Positions 7,994 to 16,592 of a stretch of 61,299 nucleotides of DNA are shown piece after piece. A program made the translations under genes and the position numbers. Position 1 is the stretch's first letter; the number at the start of each line of letters is the position of its first letter. Source of the DNA: Candidatus Avoscillospira avistercoris (GTDB lineage Bacteria; Bacillota; Clostridia; Oscillospirales; Oscillospiraceae); assembly GCA_018716875.1 (NCBI GenBank), contig DVJJ01000050.1, positions 1-61,299 of the forward strand, read 5' to 3'. Below the pieces are notes generated by a model, which worked only from the letters and a program-made list of their open reading frames with translations, did no database searches and was not told where the DNA came from.

Positions 7994-8503
7994 TCAAAAA
8001 TCGATCTGGTACGTCCCGTCGATCAGAATATACTCGACACCGTAGTTCCGGCAGGATTCCAGTGTTTGGGCATTGTCCCGCAGCAGCGTTTCCAGCGTGC
8101 AGTCCGAATCGTCCCCTCGCTGTTCCACAACGTTGGCATAGTTCTGAATTTCCGCAAAGTGGCCGCGAATATACGCTTCACTCATGACGAGACAGCGGTA
8201 TTGTATCTGTGCGCGGTACTCCTCCGTAAAGTCCCGTTCCCAGTCAAAGGGAATATAGCAGCCCTCCACGGTGAGATTCTGCCGGTTTTCAATGGCCGTT
8301 TTAATCATTTCCCGCACCACCGGCCACAGATATTCCGTCAAGTCCCGGTCGCTGCTCATAGGGGTAAGCGCGGTGTAACCGCTTCGGATCAGGCCCATTT
8401 TCAGATGGTCGATGGAAAGATAGGGATATCCGTACCGCTCCAAAAGCTGCTGGGCCAGGGCGGTTTTCCCCGTATGCGACGCTCCTGCAATCAGAAAAAT
8501 CAT
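7994..8503 (-). CDS. P-loop nucleotide kinase-like ATPase
   Basis: 169 residues. ATG 8503 was chosen: GGGAGG lies eight bases upstream and the Walker A motif GASHTGKT (7-14) starts right after the first strand. Further features are YLSIDHLKMGLIRSG (substrate/Walker-B-like helix) and a central LTVEGCYIP segment, as in small 2-phosphoglycerate-kinase-like or zeta-toxin-like kinases. No antitoxin is visible beside it. It is the first gene of the ATPase-macro-DUF2200 operon. Likely phosphorylates a small molecule or RNA; the substrate is unknown. Confidence 0.75.
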   Translation of the reverse strand: MIFLIAGASHTGKTALAQQLLERYGYPYLSIDHLKMGLIRSGYTALTPMSSDRDLTEYLWPVVREMIKTAIENRQNLTVEGCYIPFDWERDFTEEYRAQIQYRCLVMSEAYIRGHFAEIQNYANVVEQRGDDSDCTLETLLRDNAQTLESCRNYGVEYILIDGTYQIDF

Positions 8504-8554
8504 TCTGTTCCCTCCCGGCTGCATGGGCTGCGGTGTCCCGCAGCGGATAGAAGT

Positions 8555-8583
8555 ATCATACCACATGCGGCCCTGTCTGACAA
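8555..8583 (-). promoter_or_regulatory. SigA-type promoter for the ATPase-macro-DUF2200 operon
   Basis: On the minus strand TTGTCA (8583-8578) and TATGAT (8560-8555) with a 17-base spacer, about 50 bases upstream of the first gene's ATG. Confidence 0.7.
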
Positions 8584-8728
8584 TGCGAAAGGATGCGTCG
8601 GCCTCTGTTCCGCCGAAAAAACCTTGGTGTTTTTAGGAAATAAGTTCCCCAAATACGCGCCTGCAACAAAAGATGGGACAACCTGTACACGGGTTAGGAT
8701 GCCTGTGGGTATGTAACGGAGGAACTCT

Positions 8729-9559
8729 ACGAAAAAGCGGATACTCAGCCTGTTCTGCGTTCTGGCCCTGTGCCTGACGATGCTGCCCACCGCCGCCCTG
8801 GCGGCACAGAACCCGGTTTCGTACATCGAGCGGGGCTGGGACGGCAGCGCCGTGACAGAACAGACAAAAACCGTCGAGACCTACACCCCATTGACGAAAC
8901 CACTGTCATCTGGGACGGCAGCACCACCGGCAGCTGGTATGTGGCCAGCGGCCAGGTCACCATCGATCAGCGCGTCCATCAACGCGGAAAACGCTTCCAT
9001 CTACCATGCCGTCATTGGCGGCAACGGCAACGACGGCGGCACCATTACCCTGACGGTCATCCCGGACGAGGGCTACGAACTGGATACCCTCACTGTCACC
9101 GACAATCAGGGCAGCCAACGGAAACTGACCAGCCTAGGCGGCGGTAAGTACACCTTTACCATGCCCTCCGGCAGTGTGACGGTGTCAGCAGTCTTCACCC
9201 GGATCCTGCTCTTTGTGGATGTGGACAAAGCATCCTGGTACGCCGGCGCGGTCCGGTACGTCTATGATTGCGGCCTAATGAACGGCACGGATACAGACCG
9301 GTTCAGCCCCGACAGCACCGCCAGCCGTGCCATGATCGCCACGGTTTTGTGGCGCATGGCGGGCAGTCCTGTGGTCTCCGACGCGCTGCCCTTTGCCGAT
9401 GTGGCGGACGGAACCTGGTATACGGAATCCGCCCGCTGGGCGTCGGTGGTGGGCATTGTGGGCGGCTACCGTGATGACGCCTTCGGACCCGATGACGCAG
9501 TCACGCGGGAACAGCTGGCCGCCATGCTGATGCGCTTTGTGGAACTGTACAACCCGTAA
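8729..9559 (+). pseudogene. SLH-domain surface protein, start-codon mutant with frameshift
   Basis: A signal peptide is readable upstream of the first ATG: from 8729 the frame gives (start)KKRILSLFCVLALCL, then TMLPTAALAAQ, but the start codon is ACG, placed six bases after CGGAGG. Further in, near 8885-8890 the expected frame is lost: bases ~8890-8970 in the +1 frame read IDETTVIWDGSTTGSW and YVASGQVTIDQRV, typical of this surface-protein family. The main frame is therefore a one-base slip there and re-enters by a deletion near 8973. The C-terminal part has a repeat-type domain and two SLH domains (FVDVDKASWY... and FADVADGTWY...); the third is missing. Probably inactive. Confidence 0.7.
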
Positions 9560-9661
9560 CAACCTATCGATGCGTTGTCGCTTGTTCCCATGCTGTAACT
9601 GATTTTATATTGCAAGCCATACAAGAAACCTGTTCACCTTTTTCTTTTACAGATTCAACGC

Positions 9662-9693
9662 AAAACGGGAGCACCGCAAAAGCGGTGCTCCCG
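9662..9693 (-). terminator. Rho-independent terminator of the glycosidase-SLH gene
   Basis: A 12-bp stem (9666-9677 with 9682-9693) and TTTT on the minus strand (complement of 9662-9665), directly after the stop of the minus-strand gene. Confidence 0.85.
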
Positions 9694-9706
9694 TTGATTC
9701 ATTTGT

Positions 9707-12700
9707 TCAATAGAGATTATACAGCATCTTGGCCACCTGGGCACGGGTGACGGTGCCGTTGGGGTCCAGCTTGCCGTTGGAACCGGAGATGATGCCACGG
9801 GTCACCATGGCGGCAATGTAATCCCTGGACCAGCCACCCACCTGGCCGCTGTCGGGGAAGGAGGTCAGCGGATCAAGACCGTAGCCCATGGGCTGGGTCC
9901 GGCCCAGAATGGTCATGGCCTCCTGCCGGGTGATGGTGGAGGTGGGATTGGCCATCAGCTGCCCACCGGAAGAAGAACCGGTGACCAGTCCCAGAGCGTA
10001 GGCGGCCTTCATATCGTTCATGGCCCAGGAGGCAATGGAGCCGCTGTCAGCAAAGGGCAACGTAGTATCGGCATACTGGCTGCTGTCCACGCCCAGAAAG
10101 CGGATCAGGGCCACAGTGAACTCCTGCCGCGTCATGGAATCATCGGGCCGGTAGATCATCTTTCCATCGGCTCCGGTGGAGCCGGACAAAATGCCCTGAC
10201 GGTTGCAGTAGGCTACAAAGTCGGCGGACCAGTGGCCGTCCAAATCGGAGAACGGATTGTTCAGCGTACCGCTCTGGCTGACGGTCTGAGAACTCAGATT
10301 GCCGAACTGGTCGGCAGCGGTGATACGGACCTGATGGGCCTGCCCGTCAGTGGGCAGGGACACGGTGGCCTGGCCGCCGCTGAGGGGGACAACGCTGCTG
10401 GTGCCGTCAATGGAGACGGTGACGGCGGTCACGCCGCTGCCGCTGTCAGAGGCAGAGACCGTCAGGGTGGTGCCGCTGACGGCGGCGGTCAGGGACGGGG
10501 GCGTGGTGTCCTCCATCTCGCCGGAGGTGGCTACAATCTGATCCACATAGACGGTGCCCACTATGGTGGTGGCTTCGTCTCCAGCGGTGACGGCCAGACC
10601 GGAAATGGCCGTGGCCCCGGTGGGAATGGCCGCTGTGACATACTTCCAGCCGGTGAAGTTCAGCTGGGTCACCCACAGGGAGGACTCATTGGTGCCGTCG
10701 GTGAATCGCAGCGAGAAGCTGTTGCCGGAGTTGTCGCCGTAAATCCACAGGCCCACATGGTCGGCCTTGGCGGGCAGGGTGGCCTGGAGCTGAGCCGTTA
10801 CTTGGGCTTTGGTGCTGGCGGCAGCGTCGGCCTGGGACAGGTCATAGGAGGCCCGGAGGCTGCCGGTACCGTAACGGACATAGGAACGGCTGCTGTTGGA
10901 CGACAGATTCAGACCGGTGCCGGAGGAGAAGGCCGTAAAGCCCGGTTCCAGGCCCTCCAGTACGGAGCCTTCCGGCGGCAGCGGGGCCACGGTAACGGAG
11001 ATGGACGCGCTGGTGCTTCCGGCGGTACAGGTAATGGTGCCGCTGGCGGCGGAGGTCAGCTCGGCGGCGGTAAATTTGCCGTTGCCGTCGATGACGCCCA
11101 AACCGTCGGTGACGGTCCACTGATAACAGTCATCCTGAGCTGTGACGGTGTAGTTGTACAGCTTGGCGGCGGCGGTCAGATCGAGACTTTGTCCCGCAGC
11201 CACGGAAATGGAGGTCACAGCCTTTCCGGTGGACTCATTTTCCACCGTGATGGTGGAGGGGGAGGTGATGACCCGGACATTCCGGGCACCGGAGGCGTTG
11301 CCGCCGGTGGCAGTAATGGTGGCCGTGGCGTCCTCGGCCCCGGCGGTAAAGATGCCGCGCTCGTCAATGGTACCGCCGGTGGCGCTGTAGGATACCAGCT
11401 CCGGCAGGGTGGTGGCGGTGTAGCGGCTGTCGGTGGCCTTGACGGTCATAGCCAGACGGCCTCCGGCCAAAACCACGCCGTCCCAGGGGTACAGATGCAG
11501 ATTGACGGCCTCTCCGGCGGGCTGGGTGTCCTTGACCAGGAAAATAAAGTTGGCGCAGCGGCGCAGCTGTCCATCCGAGGGTTTATTGATGGTGGTCATG
11601 GAAGTGCTGCCCGGATACTGGGCCACATAGGTGGTGGAGCCGCCGCCGTCCAGGTTCAGCGCCGTGACGCAGCCCAGCTCCACCATGCGCTGGGCCAGCT
11701 CCGGCAGAGTGATACCGGCGGAATAGCCGCTCTGGGCACCGTCCACGGTGTAGAGGACCAGGGTGCCGTCTGCCTTAACGCCCACAGCGGTACGGGCTGC
11801 CCGCTTGTCGGCGGTGTTGAGCACAAAGCTGGTCATGGCTTGTCCATTCTGAACCAAGGGCTCATCGCAGCCCAGGGCATAGATCACATCAGACCAAGCA
11901 CTGTCCATGGTGCAGCTGATCTGCACCGTGTCGCCCACCTTCAGGCCGCCCAGGTCGTTGGTCAGGGTGTACTGGTAGTCGGATTCGGTGGCCATGGATA
12001 CCACCATATCCCCGGTGGGAATGTCACAGGAGGCTGTATCTTTTACAATAGCCGTGACGGTACCGGTGACGGTCTGACCCGGCGACAGCGTGGCGCTGTC
12101 GGTATCCAGCACCACATTATAAGAGGACAGGGTGTTCTTGGTCTTGGTGTCAAAGTCCTGGGAGTAGACCACCAGACCGTTGCCCTTGGTGACAGTCTTG
12201 TTATAGTTGGCGACGCCGCTGCGGCCATTGGGGAAAAGCACTTGTACTTGCAGCTTGGGGTCGCCCATGATGGTGGAGCCGTCGGCCCGGAAGCCCACCG
12301 CCAGATTGTCGCCGCTGGAGCGGAGAATGCCTTCGGTGAGGACCAGGTCCATAGGCACGCCGGTGGACATGGAGAAAAATCCGCCGTTGACGGCGGCCAC
12401 TGGCGTCAGATTCCGGCCCGCCAGATATTGGGCCACATAGTTGGCGTCGCTGCGGCCGTAGAGGGTGGAGCCGAAGGCCACCACGGGCCGCACGGTGGAA
12501 TCCGGCGTATATGTAAGGATGTTCTCCGTCTGCTGTCCGCCGCCGGATGCGGTGCCGGTACTCTGGCCGTGGGTCAGCGTGGCCGTGGCGGAAAGTTCAA
12601 TGGAATCCTGCCGCAGGGTGTACCCGAGGGTAGTTGCGGCCTGGACGATGCCCACCAGCAGCGCAGTGGCAGCGGCCAGTGCCGCCGCCCGCCGCAGGGA

Positions 12701-12730
12701 CGGGGCCCATTTATGAAAACGAGGGTTCAT
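9707..12730 (-). CDS. Secreted phosphodiester glycosidase-domain protein with SLH anchor
   Basis: 1007 residues from ATG 12730; an AGGAGG lies 14 bases upstream, a bit far, so a start a few codons upstream is possible. An N-terminal signal/anchor (RRAAALAAATALLVGIVQAA) precedes a NAGPA-type phosphodiester glycosidase domain (about residues 80-390) with AAVNGGFFSMSTG and LNLDGGGSTTYVAQ. Next come Ig-like/Big domains, a carbohydrate-binding-like beta-sandwich, and another Ig-like repeat. Three SLH repeats follow (FSDLDGHWSADF..., FADSGSIASW..., FPDSGQVGGW...). SLH repeats bind pyruvylated wall polymers, so the protein sits on the cell surface. Likely acts on wall or exopolymer phosphodiesters. 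Confidence 0.9.
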   Translation of the reverse strand: MNPRFHKWAPSLRRAAALAAATALLVGIVQAATTLGYTLRQDSIELSATATLTHGQSTGTASGGGQQTENILTYTPDSTVRPVVAFGSTLYGRSDANYVAQYLAGRNLTPVAAVNGGFFSMSTGVPMDLVLTEGILRSSGDNLAVGFRADGSTIMGDPKLQVQVLFPNGRSGVANYNKTVTKGNGLVVYSQDFDTKTKNTLSSYNVVLDTDSATLSPGQTVTGTVTAIVKDTASCDIPTGDMVVSMATESDYQYTLTNDLGGLKVGDTVQISCTMDSAWSDVIYALGCDEPLVQNGQAMTSFVLNTADKRAARTAVGVKADGTLVLYTVDGAQSGYSAGITLPELAQRMVELGCVTALNLDGGGSTTYVAQYPGSTSMTTINKPSDGQLRRCANFIFLVKDTQPAGEAVNLHLYPWDGVVLAGGRLAMTVKATDSRYTATTLPELVSYSATGGTIDERGIFTAGAEDATATITATGGNASGARNVRVITSPSTITVENESTGKAVTSISVAAGQSLDLTAAAKLYNYTVTAQDDCYQWTVTDGLGVIDGNGKFTAAELTSAASGTITCTAGSTSASISVTVAPLPPEGSVLEGLEPGFTAFSSGTGLNLSSNSSRSYVRYGTGSLRASYDLSQADAAASTKAQVTAQLQATLPAKADHVGLWIYGDNSGNSFSLRFTDGTNESSLWVTQLNFTGWKYVTAAIPTGATAISGLAVTAGDEATTIVGTVYVDQIVATSGEMEDTTPPSLTAAVSGTTLTVSASDSGSGVTAVTVSIDGTSSVVPLSGGQATVSLPTDGQAHQVRITAADQFGNLSSQTVSQSGTLNNPFSDLDGHWSADFVAYCNRQGILSGSTGADGKMIYRPDDSMTRQEFTVALIRFLGVDSSQYADTTLPFADSGSIASWAMNDMKAAYALGLVTGSSSGGQLMANPTSTITRQEAMTILGRTQPMGYGLDPLTSFPDSGQVGGWSRDYIAAMVTRGIISGSNGKLDPNGTVTRAQVAKMLYNLY

Positions 12731-12785
12731 GGGGAAAAAACGCACCTCCTGGGAATACATACGGTGAAAATGGGAAATTACTATT

Positions 12786-12814
12786 ATGTTAACACAAATT
12801 CGGCTTGATGTAAA
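12786..12814 (-). promoter_or_regulatory. Promoter for the glycosidase-SLH gene
   Basis: Minus strand TTTACA (12814-12809) and TAACAT (12791-12786), spacer 17. Its -35 lies only 25 bases from the divergent ylxM promoter's -35. Confidence 0.55.
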
Positions 12815-12839
12815 TGGGAACTCGTGTAAAACAAATTAC

Positions 12840-12868
12840 TTGACAGGGGGCGGAAAGTCTGGTATAGT
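12840..12868 (+). promoter_or_regulatory. Strong SigA promoter for the ylxM-ffh operon
   Basis: TTGACA 12840-12845 and TATAGT 12863-12868 with an optimal 17-base spacer; ylxM starts 45 bases downstream. Confidence 0.85.
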
Positions 12869-12912
12869 AAGTGAGCTGTCAAGGGATAGACCTTTGCAGA
12901 GAAGGAGGCGCC

Positions 12913-13260
12913 ATGAAAGATTCTGTCAACATGACCCTTCTTTACGACTACTATGGCCAGCTGCTCACCGACAAGCAGCGGGAGTGCTTCGACCTGTATT
13001 ACAATCAGGATTACTCTTTGGCCGAGATTGCCGCCGAGGTGGGTATCAGCCGCCAGGGCGTCCACGATTCCATCGCCCGCGCCGAAACCATGCTTCGCCA
13101 TATGGAGGAGAAGCTGGGCTGCCGGTGCCGGGAAGAACAGCTGCAAAAGGCGCTGGCCGTCATCTGTGACGCCGCCGGGCAGCTGAGCCAATCCGACGAT
13201 GCAAAGACCCGTTCCCTGGCCGGAGACATTCTCCGGGCGGCGGATACCATAAAGGAGTAG
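12913..13260 (+). CDS. ylxM: YlxM, UPF0122 helix-turn-helix protein
   Basis: 115 residues; ATG 12913 follows GAAGGAGG. The region YNQDYSLAEIAAEVGISRQ, then GVHDSIARAE, is a sigma-4-like helix-turn-helix, and LTDKQRECFDLYY precedes it as in the YlxM/UPF0122 family. YlxM is encoded next to ffh across Firmicutes and has been shown in streptococci to modulate SRP GTPase activity. Its position three bases before ffh fits co-translation. The frame to 12871 upstream lacks a ribosome site. Confidence 0.93.
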   Translation: MKDSVNMTLLYDYYGQLLTDKQRECFDLYYNQDYSLAEIAAEVGISRQGVHDSIARAETMLRHMEEKLGCRCREEQLQKALAVICDAAGQLSQSDDAKTRSLAGDILRAADTIKE

Positions 13261-13263
13261 CAG

Positions 13264-14631
13264 ATGGCATTTGAAGGTTTGACCGAAAAACTCTCTGCCG
13301 CGTTCAAAAAGCTCCGCGGTAAGGGCCGGATCACTGAGTCCGATGTGAAGGAGGCCATGCGGGAAATCCGTCTGGCCCTGCTGGAAGCCGACGTCAGCTA
13401 TAAGGTGGTCAAGGACTTTGTCAAGGCCGTCACCGAGCGGGCCATTGGCGCCGACGTGATGGAGAGCCTGACCCCGGCCCAGATGATTGTCAAGATCGTC
13501 AATGAAGAGCTGACGACCCTCATGGGCAGCGAAAACGAAAAGCTCAAGATTTCCTCCCGGCCTCCTACGGTGGTCATGCTGGTGGGCCTCCAGGGCGCCG
13601 GTAAAACCACCAACGGCGCCAAGCTGGCAGGACACTTCAAGAAGCAGGGCAAGCGGCCCTTGCTGGTGGCCTGTGATATCTACCGCCCCGCCGCCATCAA
13701 GCAGTTACAGGTGGTGGGCGAAAAGCTGGAGATTCCCGTCTTTGAGATGGGCCAGACCAATCCCGTGGAAATCGCCAAGGCCGCCGTTGCCCACGCCGAA
13801 AAGCACGGCAACGACATGGTGTTTCTCGACACCGCCGGACGGCTCCACATTGACGAGGCCCTTATGGAGGAGCTTCAGGCCATCAAAGCCGCCGTCAACC
13901 CCACGGACATCGTCCTGGTGGTGGACGCCATGACCGGCCAGGACGCCGTCAACGCCGCGTCCTCCTTCAATGAGATGCTGGACATTGACGGCGTTATGCT
14001 GACCAAGCTGGACGGCGACGCCAGAGGCGGCGCGGCATTGTCCGTAAAAGCCGTCACCGGCAAGCCCATCCTCTTTTTGGGCACCGGCGAAAAGCTGGAC
14101 CAGATTGAGCCCTTCCATCCCGGCCGCATGGCCTCCCGGATTCTGGGCATGGGCGACGTGCTTTCCCTGATTGAAAAGGCCGAACAGGCGTTGGATCAGA
14201 AGAAGGCTGAGGAGTTACAGCAGAAACTTCGCTCCAACAGCTTTACCCTGTCTGATTTCTATGATCAGATGGTACAGATGCGTAAAATGGGTCCCATTCA
14301 GGACATTCTCGGTATGCTGCCCGGTGTCAATGCCTCGGCCCTGCAAAATGTCCAGATTGATGAAAAGGCCATGGCCCATGTGGAGGCCATTATCCTCTCC
14401 ATGACCCCCTATGAGCGCGACAATCCCTCCTGTCTCAACTACAGCCGGAAGCGCCGGATTTCCGCCGGCTGCGGCGTCAAGGTGGAGGAGATCAATCGGC
14501 TGCTGAAGCAGTTCAATGCCATGCAGCAGATGATGAAGCAGTTCGCCGGTCCCGGCGCGGCAAAGAAACTCAAGCGCATGGGCAAGATGGGCCGCTTCGG
14601 CGGCGGCGGTTTCCCCGGACTGCCGTTCTAA
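13264..14631 (+). CDS. ffh: Signal recognition particle protein Ffh
   Basis: 455 residues. Ffh binds SRP RNA and signal peptides and docks with FtsY through its GTPase. Visible: helical N domain (1-95), G1 GLQGAGKTT (108-116), DTAGRLHID (G3), TKLDGDARGG (G4 and the closing loop), and the Met-rich M domain with SMTPYERDNP and LLKQFNAMQQMMKQF. The M-domain RNA-binding stretch reads NYSRKRRISAGCG where NGSRRKRIAxGSG is usual, a mild divergence. The short glycine-rich C-terminus (GGGGFPGLPF) is normal. SRP RNA is not in the window. Confidence 0.98.
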   Translation: MAFEGLTEKLSAAFKKLRGKGRITESDVKEAMREIRLALLEADVSYKVVKDFVKAVTERAIGADVMESLTPAQMIVKIVNEELTTLMGSENEKLKISSRPPTVVMLVGLQGAGKTTNGAKLAGHFKKQGKRPLLVACDIYRPAAIKQLQVVGEKLEIPVFEMGQTNPVEIAKAAVAHAEKHGNDMVFLDTAGRLHIDEALMEELQAIKAAVNPTDIVLVVDAMTGQDAVNAASSFNEMLDIDGVMLTKLDGDARGGAALSVKAVTGKPILFLGTGEKLDQIEPFHPGRMASRILGMGDVLSLIEKAEQALDQKKAEELQQKLRSNSFTLSDFYDQMVQMRKMGPIQDILGMLPGVNASALQNVQIDEKAMAHVEAIILSMTPYERDNPSCLNYSRKRRISAGCGVKVEEINRLLKQFNAMQQMMKQFAGPGAAKKLKRMGKMGRFGGGGFPGLPF

Positions 14632-14699
14632 ATTCCGTTGGTAAAGGGCGGCTTTCCGCCTTTCCCATAGATCAATGATATTTTTGGAGGTGAATCCCC

Positions 14700-14939
14700 A
14701 TGGTGAAGATCAGACTGCGCAGAATGGGCGCCAAGAAGAACCCCTTCTACCGCATCGTCGTTGCCGACTCCCGCAGCCCCCGTGATGGCCGCTGCATCGA
14801 GGAGATCGGTACCTACAATCCCCTGACCACTCCTTCCACCGTCGAAGTGGACGTGGAGAAGGCTCAGCAGTGGATTAAGAACGGTGCTCAGCCCACCGAT
14901 ACGGTGAAGGCTCTGCTGAAGAAGGCCGGCGCACTGTAA
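14700..14939 (+). CDS. rpsP: 30S ribosomal protein S16
   Basis: 79 residues, ATG 14700 after [24 protein letters not shown] and [10 protein letters not shown] are the S16 signature at the N-terminus; length is normal for Firmicutes. It binds 16S rRNA early in 30S assembly. It sits 68 bases after ffh and 20 before khpA. Confidence 0.98.
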   Translation: MVKIRLRRMGAKKNPFYRIVVADSRSPRDGRCIEEIGTYNPLTTPSTVEVDVEKAQQWIKNGAQPTDTVKALLKKAGAL

Positions 14940-14959
14940 GCTGCGAAGGAGACGACAGT

Positions 14960-15187
14960 ATGAAGGAACTTTTGCTCTATATGGCAAAAAATCTCGTGGA
15001 CAATCCCGACGCCGTCACCGTCACTGAGGTGGAGGGCGAGACGACTGTCCTGGAGCTGCGGGTGGCCCCCGAGGATATGGGCAAGGTCATCGGCCGTCAG
15101 GGCCGTATTGCCAAGGACATCCGCACCATCATCAAGTCCGTTGCCCAGCGCAATGGGCAGAAGGTTTCCGTCGAGATCGTTGATTAA
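14960..15187 (+). CDS. khpA: KH-domain RNA-binding protein KhpA (YlqC)
   Basis: 75 residues. A single KH domain with the GxxG loop in GKVIGRQGRIAKDIR. KhpA, alone or with KhpB, binds many RNAs and affects cell size and division in streptococci and other Firmicutes. The order rpsP-khpA-rimM-trmD is conserved in the phylum. AAGGAG lies before the ATG. Confidence 0.96.
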   Translation: MKELLLYMAKNLVDNPDAVTVTEVEGETTVLELRVAPEDMGKVIGRQGRIAKDIRTIIKSVAQRNGQKVSVEIVD

Positions 15188-15201
15188 GGCCCAATGGAAT
15201 G

Positions 15202-15228
15202 TGCGTGGCAATGTTGCCACGCATTTTT
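15202..15228 (+). terminator. Internal terminator or attenuator between khpA and rimM
   Basis: Nine-bp stem (15202-15210 with 15215-15223) followed by TTTTT, 15 bases after the khpA stop. It should end part of the ffh-rpsP-khpA transcripts before rimM. A weak promoter (TTGTTG 15293, TAGAAT 15315) lies downstream. Confidence 0.75.
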
Positions 15229-15334
15229 CCGTTTTATGTGCAGGATCGTTTACTGCCGATGCGTGGCCCCGGCGGTGCGGCCCTGCATCATGTTGTTGTT
15301 AAACGCTATTTGGATAGAATTAAGGAGGCGGCCC

Positions 15335-15832
15335 ATGGCCAAGCAGTATTTGGAAGCCGGCGAGATTGTCAACACCCACGGCATCCGCGGCGAAGTGAAA
15401 ATTAACCCCTGGGCCGACGGCCCGGAGTTTCTGGTGGACTTTGACACCTTCTATCTGAACGGCACGGCCTATGAGGTGGAGAGCGCCCGTGTCCACAAAT
15501 CAGTGGTGCTGTGCAAGCTCCGGGGCGTGGATACCGTCGAGGCGGCCCAGAAGCTCCGGGGGACCGTGGTCTGCATTGACCGGGATGAGGTGGAGCTGGA
15601 GGAGGACGCCGTGTTTATTGCCGACCTCATCGGTCTGCCGGTGCTGGCCGACGGCGTGGAGATCGGCAAGGTGGAGGATGTGCTCACCATGCCCGGCAAC
15701 GACGTCTATGTGGTCAAGGGCCAGCGCTCCTATATGATTCCGGCGGTAAAGGAGTTTCTGCTGGACGTCAATGTGGACGAGGGCTATGTCAAAGTGAAGC
15801 TCATTGAAGGAATGTGTACCGATGAGAATTGA
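15335..15832 (+). CDS. rimM: Ribosome maturation factor RimM
   Basis: 165 residues. ATG 15335 follows TAAGGAGG; the long open frame upstream crosses the terminator and is not coding. RimM helps 16S processing and binds S19. Visible are the N-terminal barrel (AGEIVNTHGIRGEVKI), LRGVDTVEAAQKLRG, and the PRC-barrel with IGKVEDVLTMPGNDVYVV and MIPAVKEFLLDV. Its last 11 bases overlap the trmD start. Confidence 0.96.
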   Translation: MAKQYLEAGEIVNTHGIRGEVKINPWADGPEFLVDFDTFYLNGTAYEVESARVHKSVVLCKLRGVDTVEAAQKLRGTVVCIDRDEVELEEDAVFIADLIGLPVLADGVEIGKVEDVLTMPGNDVYVVKGQRSYMIPAVKEFLLDVNVDEGYVKVKLIEGMCTDEN

Positions 15833-16568
15833 CATCATGACGCTGTTTCCCGACACGGTGGGGGATATGATGAACGAAAGCATCCTGGGCCGGGCCCAGG
15901 AACGGGACATTATCCGCATTGAGGCCCACCAGATTCGGGACTTTACCACCAACAAGCAGAACCAGGTGGACGATTATCCCTATGGCGGCGGCCATGGGGC
16001 GGTGTTGCAGGCCGACCCCCTGTATAACTGCTGGACCCACATCTGCGACGAGGTGGGCGGCCCGGTCCATACGATTTTTATGTCCCCCTGCGGTACCACC
16101 TTCAACCAGCAGAAGGCACGGGAACTGCTGAAACAGGAAAATATTATTCTCGTCTGCGGCCATTACGAGGGCATTGACCAGCGGTTTCTCGATGAATGTG
16201 TAGACGAGGAAATTTCTCTTGGTGACTTTGTCCTGACCGGCGGCGAGATTCCAGCCATGGCCGTGGCCGACTGCATCTGCCGCATGGTGCCCGGCGTCCT
16301 GTCGGACCCGGAATGTTTTGAGGATGAGAGCCATTGGAACGGCCTGCTGGAGTATCCCCAGTATTCCCGGCCGGAGGTGTGGCACGGCTTATCTGTGCCG
16401 AAAATTCTCCTGTCGGGCCACCACGGCAATGTGGCCCGGTGGCGGCGGAAGCAGTCCATTCTCCGGACGCGGCAGCGGCGGCCCGATATGTATGAGCAGC
16501 TGGATTTGTCCTCCAAGGAAGACCGGAAACTCCTTCGGGAGCTGGAAGAGGAAACCGCGGAACAGTGA
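15822..16568 (+). CDS. trmD: tRNA (guanine-N1)-methyltransferase TrmD
   Basis: 248 residues. ATG 15822 (MRIDIMTLFPDTV) is the family's usual start and overlaps rimM. TrmD methylates G37 of tRNAs with a SAM-binding SPOUT trefoil knot; the knot loops show as ILVCGHYEGIDQRF, SLGDFVLTGGEIPAM and LLSGHHGNVARWRR. It is the last gene of the operon: a terminator follows at once and rplS, which often comes next, is absent. Confidence 0.98.
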   Translation: MRIDIMTLFPDTVGDMMNESILGRAQERDIIRIEAHQIRDFTTNKQNQVDDYPYGGGHGAVLQADPLYNCWTHICDEVGGPVHTIFMSPCGTTFNQQKARELLKQENIILVCGHYEGIDQRFLDECVDEEISLGDFVLTGGEIPAMAVADCICRMVPGVLSDPECFEDESHWNGLLEYPQYSRPEVWHGLSVPKILLSGHHGNVARWRRKQSILRTRQRRPDMYEQLDLSSKEDRKLLRELEEETAEQ

Positions 16569-16586
16569 ACACTGTCCCGCGGTTTT
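16552..16586 (+). terminator. Terminator overlapping the trmD stop
   Basis: AAACCGCGG (16552-16560) pairs with CCGCGGTTT at the other side, plus an inner CAGTG/CACTG pairing, followed by TTTTG. It spans the stop codon of trmD. Confidence 0.75.
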
Positions 16587-16592
16587 GTCTGC

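Noticed and set aside
7994..8503. Toxin-antitoxin module with a zeta-like kinase
   Set aside because: The Walker A fold fits, but no small antitoxin gene precedes it and the downstream genes are enzymes; left as a kinase-like ATPase.
10232..12808. 858-residue plus-strand open frame, Gly/Gln/His-rich
   Set aside because: It is antisense to the glycosidase-SLH gene, has no domain, no ribosome site and extreme composition; a GC-skew artefact of the real gene.
12786..12868. Divergent shared regulatory region between the SLH gene and ylxM
   Set aside because: The promoters are close but no operator-like palindrome is visible; probably just adjacent promoters.
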